Below, in pieces: positions 22,840-33,000 of a stretch of DNA of 64,000 nt. The stretch's first letter is position 1. Each line of letters opens with the position of its first letter. The stretch is taken from contig CM026573.1 in the NCBI GenBank assembly GCA_015143295.1, positions 10,266,378 through 10,330,377 on the forward strand, given 5' to 3'. Both the position numbers and the translations under genes were made by a program. Source of the DNA: Tetracentron sinense. Its lineage: Eukaryota; Streptophyta; Magnoliopsida; Trochodendrales; Trochodendraceae. A model generated the notes under the pieces. That model was not told the DNA's origin and did no database searches. It saw only the letters and a program-made list of their open reading frames with translations.

Positions 22840-23110
22840 ATTCTGAGCTGTTTAGCCTGAAACCGAGGTCTACGCACCTCTGCTCATTTTTCACGCATCC
22901 CCATCCATTCCATTCACATAATATCGGGTCTCCGACCCTTTTTCATTCACACATTGTCAAAAATTATTCCATGTAAGCCAAAATTCCGAGCTATTCAGCC
23001 CAAAACCGAGGGCTACGCCCCTTTGCTCAATTTCCACACATCCCAATCCATTTCATGCATCGCATGTCGGGTCTCCGACCCTTTTCATCAAAAAATCATC
23101 ACACATACCA
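22840..23110. repeat. Direct repeat of about 125 bp within LTR-A
   Basis: Two units share TTCYGAGCTRTTYAGCC, GAAACCGAGG/AAACCGAGGG..TACGC, CACRCATCCC, CCATTY and TCGGGTCTCCGACCC. The unit at about 22838-22945 is followed by the second at about 22980-23085. Its place upstream (minus-strand sense) of the LTR end suggests it lies in the R/U5 part. Confidence 0.65.
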
Positions 23111-23624
23111 TTCCATATACAAAAAATATATTTAATAAGGAAAATAAAAGAGAGGGAAAGAGATTTTACCTTCTACACAACTTTCGAGGCTCCAGAGGGA
23201 AAAAAGGACGCCGCCAACGCACTTAGAACGTCGATAAACCCCTTGATAGACCACGTTCTCACTCTCCCCCACTTTCTCTCTGTACTTTCTCTCTCCCTCT
23301 TCAATTTTTCTCTCTAGAATCTCACGGATAGATTCTACTCTTGTGAGTGAGAGTGAGGAAAATGAGGGGGAGAACCCTCTTTATATAGGCAAAGAGTTGG
23401 GTCATGTGGTGAGGCCATGTGCTCATCACATGGCCACGATGATGTGGCTTTGGCCACTTTGAACGATTTGACCGGTTTCTCAATTTTTCAGGTGTACGGC
23501 CCCCGTAACTTCACGAAACGACGTCCGATGGTGACGAAATTGTAGGTGACCGTTCTGGGGGCAATCCAACAACCGCTGTACGAATTTTAGGAAAAAATAT
23601 TGAGTTTTGACAATAACGTCCAAA

Positions 23625-24100
23625 AGGAAATTACAAAACCCACAAATTTTCTGATTTTGGACACTAGACACGCCGCAGTTTCGCGGTTTGAGTTGCAATA
23701 AAGTCAAGATGACAGGCAGTCATCCAGACAGTCGACTGACATGTGGTGTGTGTGTTTTGAAGATTTATATGGATCCAATTTGAAAATACTAAGTCTGATG
23801 AAATTCCAAATTTCACTGATTTCCTGGTTTTGGACACTAAACACGTTGCGGTTTCGCGGTGTGACTTGTGCTAGGACCAAGACGGCAAACAATCGTCCAA
23901 ACAGTCAACTGACACTCAGTGTACGAGTTTTTCAGATTTCAATAGAAAAGATTAGTAAATATTGAGTATTGATGAAATCACGAAATCCGCGGATTTCTTG
24001 GGTTTTGAGTACTAATTGCACTGCGGCTGTGCGAATCGATGCATGACGAAGCCAACACGACAAATAATCATCTAGATAGTGGATTGACATGCATTACAAG
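23625..24100. repeat. Three degenerate units of about 180 bp in LTR-A U3
   Basis: Units at about 23638, 23815 and 23990 each hold TTTTGGACACTARACACG, a YGCRGTTTCGCGG core, and CATCCAGACAGTCGACTGACAT-type words. Such repeated U3 blocks lie upstream of the minus-strand TATA box at about 23380 and may act as enhancer-like repeats of the retroelement promoter; that role is inferred. Confidence 0.65.
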
Positions 24101-24308
24101 AATATCAGGTGGGTACCTCTTGGTTTTCACCGGCACCAAATCCGATAATCCAACCTGCGGTTAAATACAAACACTTTCCCAGAGTTTTACGGATTCCGGT
24201 TAGGGAAAATGACACCCTGTTATTTAGAAATATTATTCTTAAATAACTATACTCAATTAAAGGTCATCTTGGCATCAGGATTTTCTTCAAAAAATCTGGG
24301 TCGTTACA

Positions 24309-24846
24309 TCCTTACCCTTGCCAAAAGCTTGCTTCTATTTAGCAGCGGCGGGGTATCGCGTCGCCTCGGCCTAAGCAAGTGTTTGTATGCGACGCTTCTG
24401 ATGCACTAGGTTGAAAGATCTCTAAGCTGGCTGATCTTGAGCTTGGGAGCTCAAGGTACGAGTCCTAGACCCAGAGACCCCACCTCGAGCTGGAGCCTAT
24501 AGGGGAAGCACTTTGCGAGGCGCTAACTATATCATCTCTTCAAAGATATCTTGGACAGAAACCTCTCAAACGATAGATGAGCATTGACGGATGGAGAAGT
24601 AGCATTGGAATACGAGGGGACCGTATTTGACAAAATGGTCTCAGATCTGCCTGACTGACAAGCAATGGCAACAGATTCCTTCCCCTTCTAGAGAAAGTCT
24701 CTTGTTTCCTCTTTCTACAACAGAAAATCAAGTTGCTTTTGTTCAATTTTACTGAGTTCGATAGAATGTCGGAAAGGAGCTGCATGAAAACAAGAAACCT
24801 CAGTGTTAAACTGAAAGGAGCTCGATAGAATGTCGGAAGGGACCTA
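24309..24846. other. Junction between LTR-A and the truncated gypsy element
   Basis: No gene recognised. The first part, read on the minus strand, runs into the start of LTR-A through AAGCTTTTGGCAAGGGTAAGG, which may be the end of a minus-strand retroelement. About 24766-24843 contains GATAGAATGTCGGAA twice, the second copy abutting the gag zinc-knuckle sequence. Such a short duplication suggests a deletion or repair junction where the 5' part of the next element was lost. Confidence 0.4.
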
Positions 24847-24965
24847 CCCATCTATCATGTGGCCAGTGTGGTAAGAGGCACCCAGTTGGGAAATGCCGAT
24901 CAGCTACTGGCGGATGTTTCCGTTGTGGAGATCTTACCCACCGGATTAGAGATTTCCTAGTTCAG
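24847..24965 (+). pseudogene. Gypsy Gag C-terminal zinc knuckles
   Basis: Translates to CGQCGKRHPVGKC followed after a short linker by CFRCGDLTHRIRDF. These correspond to the paired CCHC knuckles at the C terminus of plant chromovirus Gag, which bind retroelement RNA. The first lacks one spacer residue and the second has lost its last Cys. The rest of gag and the 5' LTR are absent. A Gln/Pro-rich linker follows to about 25085, as in related polyproteins. Confidence 0.7.
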
Positions 24966-25251
24966 GCTCGGCAGGTACTACCGTAGACTCAACCTCAGGG
25001 AGTCAGGCCCCCAGGTAGGCAGCCCATGCAGCAGAGGTCGCCTCAGGGTCCTAGACCTCATCAGCCCCGCCAGCCAGCTCAGGGTTGGGTGTTTGCTACC
25101 TCGGAGCAGGATGCACAGGCGTCCGATGATGTTGTACAGGGTACGTATAGTTTATAAATTTAGTTTTGTATGTTATATTTCTTCTATGCTTTGATGATGT
25201 TTGCTATTGTAATAACATGCTAAATATATATTATCTGCTTGTGCACATGGT

Positions 25252-25797
25252 TTGATACACTTAGTTATGTATCCAAATTCAGGCACCTTGTTGGTAAATG
25301 ATTTCTTAGCTCATGTGTTGGTTGATACTGGTTCTACACACTTCTTCGTTACACCTAGTTTTGCACGGGAATTTCTGATGGAGCTAAGTCTATTGGACCG
25401 TAAGCCATCTATTGCCACTCCTGTTGGTAGTTCAGTCATCACCGATAAGGTTTATCGAGCTTGTGATATTCGAGTGGGATGGAGAGAAATGCTAGCCGAT
25501 TTGATTGACCTTGAATTCCAGGACTTTGACGTCATACTAGGCATGGATTGGCTTTCCAAATATCATGGGCATGTCGATTGTTTTAGGAACGTAGTCAATT
25601 TTAGGCTAATCAATGAGCCTCCTTTTCATTTTCAAGGATTGAAGAAGAAAGATTTAGCTCGATTCATAGCATTGAGTCTTGCTACCTCAGAGATACCGGA
25701 TTCCTCAAGTATCCCAGTTGTAGAGGAATTCATGGATGTATTTCCCAAAGACTTGTCGGGTTTGCCGCTAGATAGAGAAGTAGAGTTTGTAATTTAG
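25252..25797 (+). pseudogene. Gypsy protease and start of reverse transcriptase
   Basis: This 181-residue open frame contains the aspartic protease active site as LVDTGSTHFFV (about residues 28-38), then GMDWLSKYHGHVDC, the conserved end of the retropepsin region. It ends with VVEEFMDVFPKDLSGLPLDREVEF, the linker into reverse transcriptase. The protease would process the Gag-Pol polyprotein. A stop at 25795-25797 breaks the frame just before the RT core. The Met at 25252 is internal, not a real start. Confidence 0.85.
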
Positions 25798-26562
25798 TTA
25801 GCTCTGGGCACGACACCCATCTTTAAGGCGTCGTATAGGATGGCTCCAGCAGAGTTGAAAAAACTAAAGGAGCAGATTAAAGAGTTCCTCAATCTTGGAT
25901 TTATTCACCCAAGTGTGTCACCTTGAGGAGCTCCAATTTTATTTGTAAAGAAGAAGGATGATTCGATGAGGATGTTCATCGACTATCGGCAACTAAACAA
26001 GGTCACTATCAAGAACAAGTATCCTTTGCCGAGGATCGATGATCCATTTGATCAGTTGCAAGGAGCAAAGTATTTCTCTAAGATTGATTTAAGGTCAGGC
26101 TACCATCGGTTGAAGATAAAAGTCGAAGATGTGCCTAAGTCTGCCTTCTGAACCTATTATGGGCATTATGAATTTTTAGTCATACCATTCGGTTTGACAA
26201 ATGCCCTGGCAGCCTTTATGGATCTCATGAACAAAATCTTCAAGCCGACTCTTGACCGTTTTGTGATCGTGCTAGTGGATGACATTCTAGTGCATTCCAA
26301 GACCCAGAAAAAGCATGAGATACATCTCTGGGCCAAACTGAAGAGACTCCGTGAGCATGAGTTATATGCTAAGCTTAGCAAGTGTAAATTTTGGCTAAAA
26401 AAAGTAGCATTTCTAGGCCATGTGGTGTTAGGAGAGGGGATTTCAGTTGATCCTACTAAGATAGAAGCAGTGTAAGGTTGGGGAAGGCCAAAGAGCATCA
26501 CAGAAATCCGAAGCCTCTTGGGCCTAGCTGGATATTATCAAAGATTTGTTGAATGATTTTCC
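25798..26562 (+). pseudogene. Gypsy reverse transcriptase domain, broken
   Basis: Largely one frame with internal stops at about 25924, 26149, 26473 and 26554. Conserved RT blocks are clear: [20 protein letters not shown], the block beginning [22 protein letters not shown] and the catalytic region [11 protein letters not shown]. The family usually has (Y/F)(V/I)DD, so both Asp residues survive. FLGHVV and GLAGYYQRFV, RT/RNase H connection motifs, follow. Two stops sit where related proteins have Trp or Arg, consistent with TGG to TGA and CGA to TGA decay of methylated DNA. It once copied element RNA into DNA. Confidence 0.85.
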
Positions 26563-27145
26563 AGTTTGGTAGCACCGCTTACTCATCTAACTCGAAAGAA
26601 TGCCAGGTTTGAGTGCAATGAGAAATGCGAAAAGAGTTTCCTTGAGTTGAAGAAGCATCTCACTATCTCCCCTATCTTGATTGTTCCATCTGGTAGCGGA
26701 GGTTTTGTGGTGTATAGTGACACCTCACTCATTGGGTTAGGTTGTGTTCTTTTGCAACACGGGAAAATTATTGCCTATGCTTCTCAGCAATTGAAAGATA
26801 ACGAGAAGAATTATCCTACCCATGATTTGGAGTTTGTAGCATTAGTCTTTGCTCTCAAGATCTGGAGACACTACTTGTACGGTAAGCAGTTTGAATGATT
26901 CATCGGTCACAAGAGTCTAAAGTATTCTCGCAGAAAGAGCTGAATTTGAGACAACGTCATTGGGTGGAATTTCTCAAGGAATATGATTGCTCTATCCAAT
27001 ACCATTCAGGGAAAGCGAATGTGGTGGCAGATGCACTAAGCAGGCGACCTATTGAATTCTTGGCACACTTGATGGTCCAAGAATGGAAGCTACTTGAAGA
27101 GTATCTAGCCTTGACGCGGGTTTCAGTGTTGGATCATCTAAAGCT
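26563..27145 (+). pseudogene. Gypsy RNase H domain, broken
   Basis: Frame 26566-26895 reads [21 protein letters not shown], then [17 protein letters not shown] (the catalytic Asp region), [21 protein letters not shown] (catalytic Glu) and [14 protein letters not shown] stop follows at 26896, and near 26925 a small indel shifts the frame to [20 protein letters not shown], continued by [16 protein letters not shown], the usual end of gypsy RNase H with its last catalytic Asp. Removes RNA template strands in active elements. Confidence 0.85.
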
Positions 27146-28010
27146 TTGTTAGCTAACATTATGGTCCAGCCAACCATCTTGGATAGGATTAAAGACTTGC
27201 AATGGCCTGATGGAGAACTGCATGCTGCCATGAACAAGTCGATTAACAGTGGGTTTGAGGATTTCTCTTGGAGATATGGCGGAGTTTCCTTCAAGGACAA
27301 ACTTTGTGTTCCTGATAATGAGGATTTAAGAAGGGAGATTTTGGATGAAGCACACAAGTCTAAGTACACTGTCCATCCGGGAGGTACTAAGATATATCAG
27401 AACCTTATGAAGTATTTCTGGTGGAAGGGTATGAAAAAGAACGTGACAACTTATGTATCCAAGTGTTTGGTTTGTCAGCAAGTAAAGGCCGAACACCGAA
27501 GACCAGCCGGACTTCTTCAGTCACTTTCTATTCCCGAGTGGAAGTGAGAAAATAACTTCATGGACTTTCTATTAGGTTTGCCAAGGACAACGAAGAATTT
27601 TGATGCCATTTGGCTTGTGGTCCACAGGTTGACTAAGTCAGCTCATTTCTTCCGTATCGGACCACGTTTAATTCTAACCAGTTGGCTAACCTCTATATCA
27701 AGGAAGTAGTCCGTTTACACGGAGTGCCAGTCAATATTATTTCTGATCGAGACCCGAGATTTACTTCCAAGTTTTGGAAGAGTTTTCAGCATGCTATGGG
27801 TTCCCATTTGGATTTTAGTACAACATTTCATTCGCAGACAGATGGACAAACGGAGAGAGTGAACCAGATCATAGAAGATATGCTATGAGCTTGCATGTTA
27901 GACTTCTAAGGCAGTTGGGATGATCATCTGCCGTTGGTTGAATTTTCCTACAACAATAGATATCAAGCAATTATTTAGATGGCACCATTTGAGACACTCT
28001 ATGGGAGAAG
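27146..28010 (+). pseudogene. Gypsy integrase, catalytic residue changed
   Basis: The N-terminal HHCC zinc domain is intact (EAHKSKYTVHPGGTKIYQNL ... CLVCQQVKAEHRRPAG), followed by a stop at 27545. The core then reads FDAIWLVVHRLTKSAHFFRI: the first catalytic Asp, expected in VDRLTKSAHF, is His. The second Asp (SDRDPRFTS) and the Glu (QTDGQTERVNQ) are kept. Further frame breaks occur near 27665, 27888 and 27909. Integrase would insert the DNA copy; this copy could not. Confidence 0.85.
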
Positions 28011-28596
28011 TTGCCGTTCACCTTTGCATAGGCATGAAGTTGGCGAGAGGAAGCTTTTGGGTCCCGAGCTCATTGGTCAGATAGTGGACTGGGTTCATTT
28101 GATCAGAGAGAGGTTGAAAACAGCTTAGAGTAGGTAGAAGAGTTATGTCGACACTCACCGAAGAGATTTTGAATTTCAGGTTGGAGACCTTGTGTTTGTC
28201 AAGATCTCACCTATGAAGGGGGTGATGAGATTTGGCAAACGAGGCAAGCTCAGTCCAAGATATGTAGGTCCATTTGAGATCATCACCCAGGTCAGAGAAG
28301 TTGCTTATCGGGTCACCTTACCACTCCACATGGCAAGTGTACATAATATCTTCCACATCTTTATGTTGAGGAAGTATATCTCAGATTTGTCGCACGTCAT
28401 TGATTTGGAACCATTAGAATTCGGGAAGATTTGACTCTAGTGGAGCCACTGGCTCAAATCTTAGATCGAAAGGTGTAAGTCTTGCGTACTAATGTCATTC
28501 CTCTTGTACTCTTACAATGGGAGCATCACTCTAGAGAAGAGGTTACTTGGGAGAGAGAAGCCGATGTCCGCGAAAATTATCCGCACTTGTTCACCT
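28011..28596 (+). pseudogene. Integrase C-terminus with chromodomain-like end
   Basis: 28192-28434 encodes VGPFEIITQVREVAYRVTLP and VHNIFHIFMLRKYISD, the GPF/Y-type integrase tail. After a stop, another frame carries VIPLVLLQWEHHSREEVTWE, then YPHLF, ending at a TAA about 28596. The W-x(8-12)-EEVTWE-x-YP pattern is that of the degenerate chromodomain closing Tekay/Del-type chromovirus polyproteins, which guides integration to heterochromatin. Confidence 0.75.
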
Positions 28597-28627
28597 AAGG
28601 TACGTAAATTTTGGGGACGAAATTATT

Positions 28628-28642
28628 TTAAGGGGGGTAGGA
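28628..28642 (+). promoter_or_regulatory. Polypurine tract of the gypsy element
   Basis: TTAAGGGGGGTAGGA lies directly before the TG of the 3' LTR and about 30 bp after the polyprotein stop, the expected place of the plus-strand DNA primer. It fixes both the orientation and the LTR start. Confidence 0.85.
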
Positions 28643-31491
28643 TGTAGAGACCTGAATCTTCTTTCATGCCTTTAATGCAAGTAATATGAGTATAATAGTT
28701 TTGTGATGTTTTAATGCTTTTGTGATTATATCTAAATGGTGTGGTGTGATCAAAGCATAATCAAAGTTGTAAAGAAGAGGGATGCCTTAACATACCCTCA
28801 ACTTTAGGAAGCTCTAGTTTTCTCACCACTAATCGAAATCAAGGGGGCTGTGCCGCCCTGCCTTTCGATCGATACAAAGTTGAGGAGGCTCTAGGCTGAG
28901 TAGCAGGAGCAACTTTTAATGAGTCATTAGAAAGATATCGAAACCCTCTTTAATGTTCATGTTTATTATTTTTTTAGATTTTGAGTCGAGGTTAAGTTAA
29001 ATGTTAGATTTTCAAAGTCGGATCTGCTAAAATTCTGGTCTGCTGTAATCCATCCCAGATCAGTCAGCTTTAAAGTCCATTTAGATAATTAAAAACTCAG
29101 AATTAGGATTTGTCCATTAGACAATAAATTGTTCCCCTTTGAGTAAGGAGTCCAAATCAAGTTGAATCGTCTAATTCCAGTAACCGAGTTAAAAGTTACG
29201 GACCAATTACCAGAATGGGTTACGGATAAAAATTTCAAGTTTTTTTTGTTAAGGCCCAATCGATGGGCCTGGCGGGCCGATCAATCTGCCTGGCGGATCG
29301 ATCGATCTGCCTGGCGGATTGATCGATCTGCCTGGCGGATCGATTGATTGGCCATCAATCGAGGATAGATTGGTCTGAACCCGAGAATTTTCCTAGTTGA
29401 GTTCGATTGATTGGGACTAACCCCCGATCAATCAGTGCGCGCGATTTTGGTTTTAAAAATCTCCAAAGTGCGGGTTTTAGGGTTTTTAACCCATGAGACT
29501 ATAAATTGGGGTCCTATTTCAAAGTTTTAAAATATCTTAATCTTTTCTAACTTAATTTGGAAAAGGAGAGGAGAGAACCTAGGGTTCTGAGTAAGAAATT
29601 GCTTAGAGAGGAAGGGGATTGCTTGGAGATTTCAAAGAAAGCTTAGAGATCTTCCCGAAAGCATTATTGAGTGATTTGGATCCAAGGGAAGGATCCCTAA
29701 AGTCAGTATCCTTTCTAACTCAACCGTAGCAATGTTTTTATGTGTTAAGGTATAAATATTTATGGATTATCAAGAGATCTACATGATTATGGATGAATTA
29801 AAGAATTGAAATATGATTTGAGATTGACATCTTCACTCATCTAACTCTTATATTATTATGATAAATGATGAATGAGTATGGATTTACATGTTAATTAAGG
29901 ATATAGATGGATTTGTATGCTAGAAGCTTATATTGAATTATGGATTATGTCTATGGATAATGGATGTATGGAAATGATGGTGAATGAGCTAAAATGGAGA
30001 AGCGATGGATTATGAAAGTGTGGATTGATACTGGGTTTGGAAGAGATAAATGTGGTTTATGAATGAGTAGTGATATGGTTTTGAAATGTGAAAATGAGAA
30101 GGGCATTATATACATAACTAACGCATTGTAGATGTTTGTTGAAATGCCTAAGAACACTAAGTATGGAAATTGATGATATTGAAAGATTAGTATGAGTATA
30201 ATAAGATATGTTATGATAAATTATGCCTAATAATGATGTTAGAAATGTTAGCATGAGTATGACAAGATATGAAGTATGTTATGATAAATTATGCTTATTC
30301 ATGTTGCATGGTGATTGATATTCGGATAGGCTAAAACCTAGAAGAAGTTATCCATGTTGGGAATTCTCTAACTAGGGAGATGTAACCTAGCGGAGCTTCT
30401 TGACGGAAGATAAAATCGAGGTGATGATCGAATTCGGATATTAATCACGATACTCAAGCACAAGTTCACAAGTGTGGTAGTTTACAAGTCTCACGGGTAC
30501 ACAAGCATGACACGGACATTGCATAGATACTGGATACTGAAATATAAACACAAGGACAATGACAAGTACAAGTACAAGGACTCTGACCACTGAATTACAA
30601 GTACAAGAACTTTGAAAACTGAAATACAAGTACAAGGACAAGGACAAGGACATTGCATGATTTTACAAAGACCCCAAAATTCAAGTAGCTCTGGTATTCG
30701 TTGATGCTCTCCATGGATAAAATTTCATGTCCTGGCTAATTATCATGGATATTTGGGATCTAAGAGCTCTAGGGGCTTAGGCTTCTGTTGATGCATCTCC
30801 ATGGATTTTAATACAAAGACCTCGATAACTATTTTTATGGGAAAACATGCATGCATTGCATTCATGGTACAAGTTCAAGAGTCACACAAGTACATGAGTC
30901 AAGCTAAGTCATGATGTTCACATGTTTCTGCACTTTGATTATGTTCATGTGATATTAAATTGCTAGTCACTTTTCAATTATTGCATGATTTGGATATTAG
31001 AGATATGCCTGTGCCATTGTTAGTTAGTTTGGATATCCACTGTGTATTCAATGCTCAGTCGACCTATTATTATTGTTCAGGTCTAGCGCAGGATCAGGTA
31101 GCTGCTCCTTGAGTGGAAGATGAGTACTTTGAAGGAGAAGCAAGTAGGCTTCCAGAGGAGGGAGCCGGAGATTTTGATAGTTATCCCTACTAGTAGATTG
31201 TAGCTTACTTTCTGAGTTATTTTTTTTTAGACTTATGTTATTCTAGGATATTGCTTAGACTGTTTATCATTATTTGATGACTTTATTCTACTCGATCATG
31301 GTGGGTTATGTGGACTTATTTCAGTTGTTCAGGATGGTTTAGATTCTATATATCAAAATAAATTTTATAATTATTATTTTGGGAGAATTATCTTTTAGTT
31401 TTGCCTTATTACTATGGAGGTTAAGCAGGGATAAGTAATGTGGCGGACCCAAAGTCCCATTATGACCAAGGTGGGGTTTTGGGTCGTTACA
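28643..31491 (+). mobile_element. 3' LTR (2.85 kb) of the chromovirus-like element
   Basis: Starts TGTAGAGACCTGAATC and ends TTTGGGTCGTTACA, inverted-type gypsy termini. TATA box ACTATAAATTGG at about 29499-29510, with leader features after it. Related to LTR-B at 10.9 kb by long shared blocks. It holds a 21-bp minisatellite (29267-29350), present only in this copy, and an ACAAGTACAAGGACAAGG-rich stretch (30560-30655). The matching 5' LTR is missing because the element is truncated upstream of the Gag knuckles. It interrupts older retroelement sequence at 31492. Confidence 0.85.
29267..29350. repeat. Four 21-bp minisatellite units
   Basis: Units of GCCTGGCGGATCGATCGATCT, with a few changes, are repeated exactly in register at 29267, 29288, 29309 and 29330. 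21 bp is seven codons, so the frame stays open as WRIDRSA repeats. It lies shortly upstream of the LTR TATA box. Confidence 0.95.
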
Positions 31492-32660
31492 CATAGAATT
31501 AGTTGATGATTAGTTGTCTGTGGTTTCCGTTGAAGGAGACGAAGCGTCTCTTTCACCACCAACTCTGGAGCTATACTCACTAGACATAACAAAAAACATA
31601 AACGATAAAAAACTTACCAACCAAAAAGCTAAAGAAAACGGAGGGTGAAACACGACGTGAGTGCCGAGAATCCGAAAGCTCTAAGAGGGGAGGATTTTTT
31701 AAATGAGCCATCTTCCATCCTTTTATATATGAACAAAGTAAAAAAAAAAAAAAAACCAAATGCCCCTTCTCATTAGACCATAAGCGTCACATCACCTTGG
31801 AGCAAAATTATCAGACAGAAGAAAGAGCGCCAACGATCAAGTAACTTCAAAACAATCATGGGACATATGACAACAAATTAAATGCACATGACACACCCAT
31901 TGTGTGCAAACTAGTGACACTCTGGAGGCATTGCAAGGTGTAAACCATTCAAAGTTTGTATTGCTTCTCAGGACCTTGATAAAATCCAAGGACATGAGAA
32001 AGGGTCATTTGTAAGGGTAAAAATAAATATTTGAGCACATTGACAGCTGCCAATCTCACTAGCACGAGCAGGAAAATAGTGCTCCGACCTAGTCAATGTA
32101 TTTGAGTCGGATGTCATGTTTCTAAACGAGGTGAAACTCGGAAAGTGCCTCTAGAATCCTGACCTGATTGCCAGCTCAGAAGACCGAAGCGAGGTCCTTT
32201 AAACCTCCGAGCTACCATGCGAGAGATTCAGTCAAATCATATCTCGAAGATCTCACGCAAAATCGTGATACTCTCCTATTGAACAAGGAATATATCCCAT
32301 GATCTCAACCATGTAGACAAATGAAAATTTGAAGATCCTTGTACTGTTGGAGAGTTCAAATGGTAGGGTTCTTATTCTATTGAGGGAGTCAAATGGAAAC
32401 ACAACTAGCCAGCCCTAATGACCTCCCTATAAATAGAACATGGGAGCACAGGGCAAAGGACTGGACTTTTCTCCCCCTTCAAAACCCCCATTCCAGTGAG
32501 AACTCTACTCTGAAACCATTTTTCATACTTAAACCCATACTAACATGGCCGTAGGAGCATCATTGCATGTGGGAGGACCGTTGCACTTTGAGGAGGAGCT
32601 CTTGCAGCTAGTCGGGATCAAACAAGTACTTTCAAAGGTGTTGGATCAGGTATTTTCCCC
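31492..32660. mobile_element. Remnant of an older LTR retroelement
   Basis: On the minus strand a TATATAAAAGG box (31721-31729) is followed by a leader and an ATG at about 31587 opening MSSEYSSRVGGERDASSPST, which ends at the gypsy 3' LTR. On the plus strand, CCTATAAATAGAAC (about 32423-32436) is followed by a leader ending GTGTTGGATCAGG at about 32648, resembling an LTR R-U5 and its junction. Whether these are one element or two is unclear; the family is not recognised. Confidence 0.4.
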
Positions 32661-33000
32661 CACAATAACCTATAAGGTGTCATTAGGGTAAATCCACACA
32701 CCCATTACAAAATGGCCTAACTATTAATAGAAGAATGAAGGCCCCTTATACACCATGCAAAGTCTAGTTCCCAACCGATGTGGGAATATAAGTGTAAAAT
32801 GTTTAGCTAAGGCCCCATTTGGTTGCACTTTCGTTTTTGTTATATGTTTTTAAAAACAAAAATGTAAAAATTTTTACCCATAACATGTTTTTAATTTTTT
32901 TTAAAAAAATATTGGTAACAAACTTTTTGAAAATCAAGGTAACATAAAATTTCTGTTACCTTCATTTTCAGAAATAAAAAAACAAAAATAGAAAACATGG

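Larger units (their letters stand above)
9650..24308 (-). mobile_element. Gypsy-type LTR (LTR-A), split by nested insertions
   Basis: Read on the minus strand the element starts TGTAACGACCCAG (24308) and ends GGAGCGTCACA (9650), the termini expected of plant Ty3/gypsy LTRs. Its two parts, 22174-24308 and 9650-10931, total about 3.4 kb and do not overlap in content. Both share a GGGACATACCTA-type repeat at the break, so they were probably one LTR. A minus-strand TATA box (TATATAAAG) lies at about 23379-23388. Flanking pentamers TCTAT (left) and TCCTT (right) do not match. The right flank, read on the minus strand, is GGCAAGGGTAAGGA, which could be a polypurine tract, so this may be a 3' LTR and not a solo LTR. 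Confidence 0.6.

Noticed and set aside
9650-24313. LTR-A as a certain solo LTR
   Set aside because: The flanking pentamers TCTAT and TCCTT do not match, and a possible polypurine tract lies beside its minus-strand start.
10932-31491. LTR-B and the 3' LTR at 28643 as the two ends of one retrotransposon
   Set aside because: About 80% identity by eye, different starts and lengths, the minisatellite in only one, and other elements between that do not fit an internal region.
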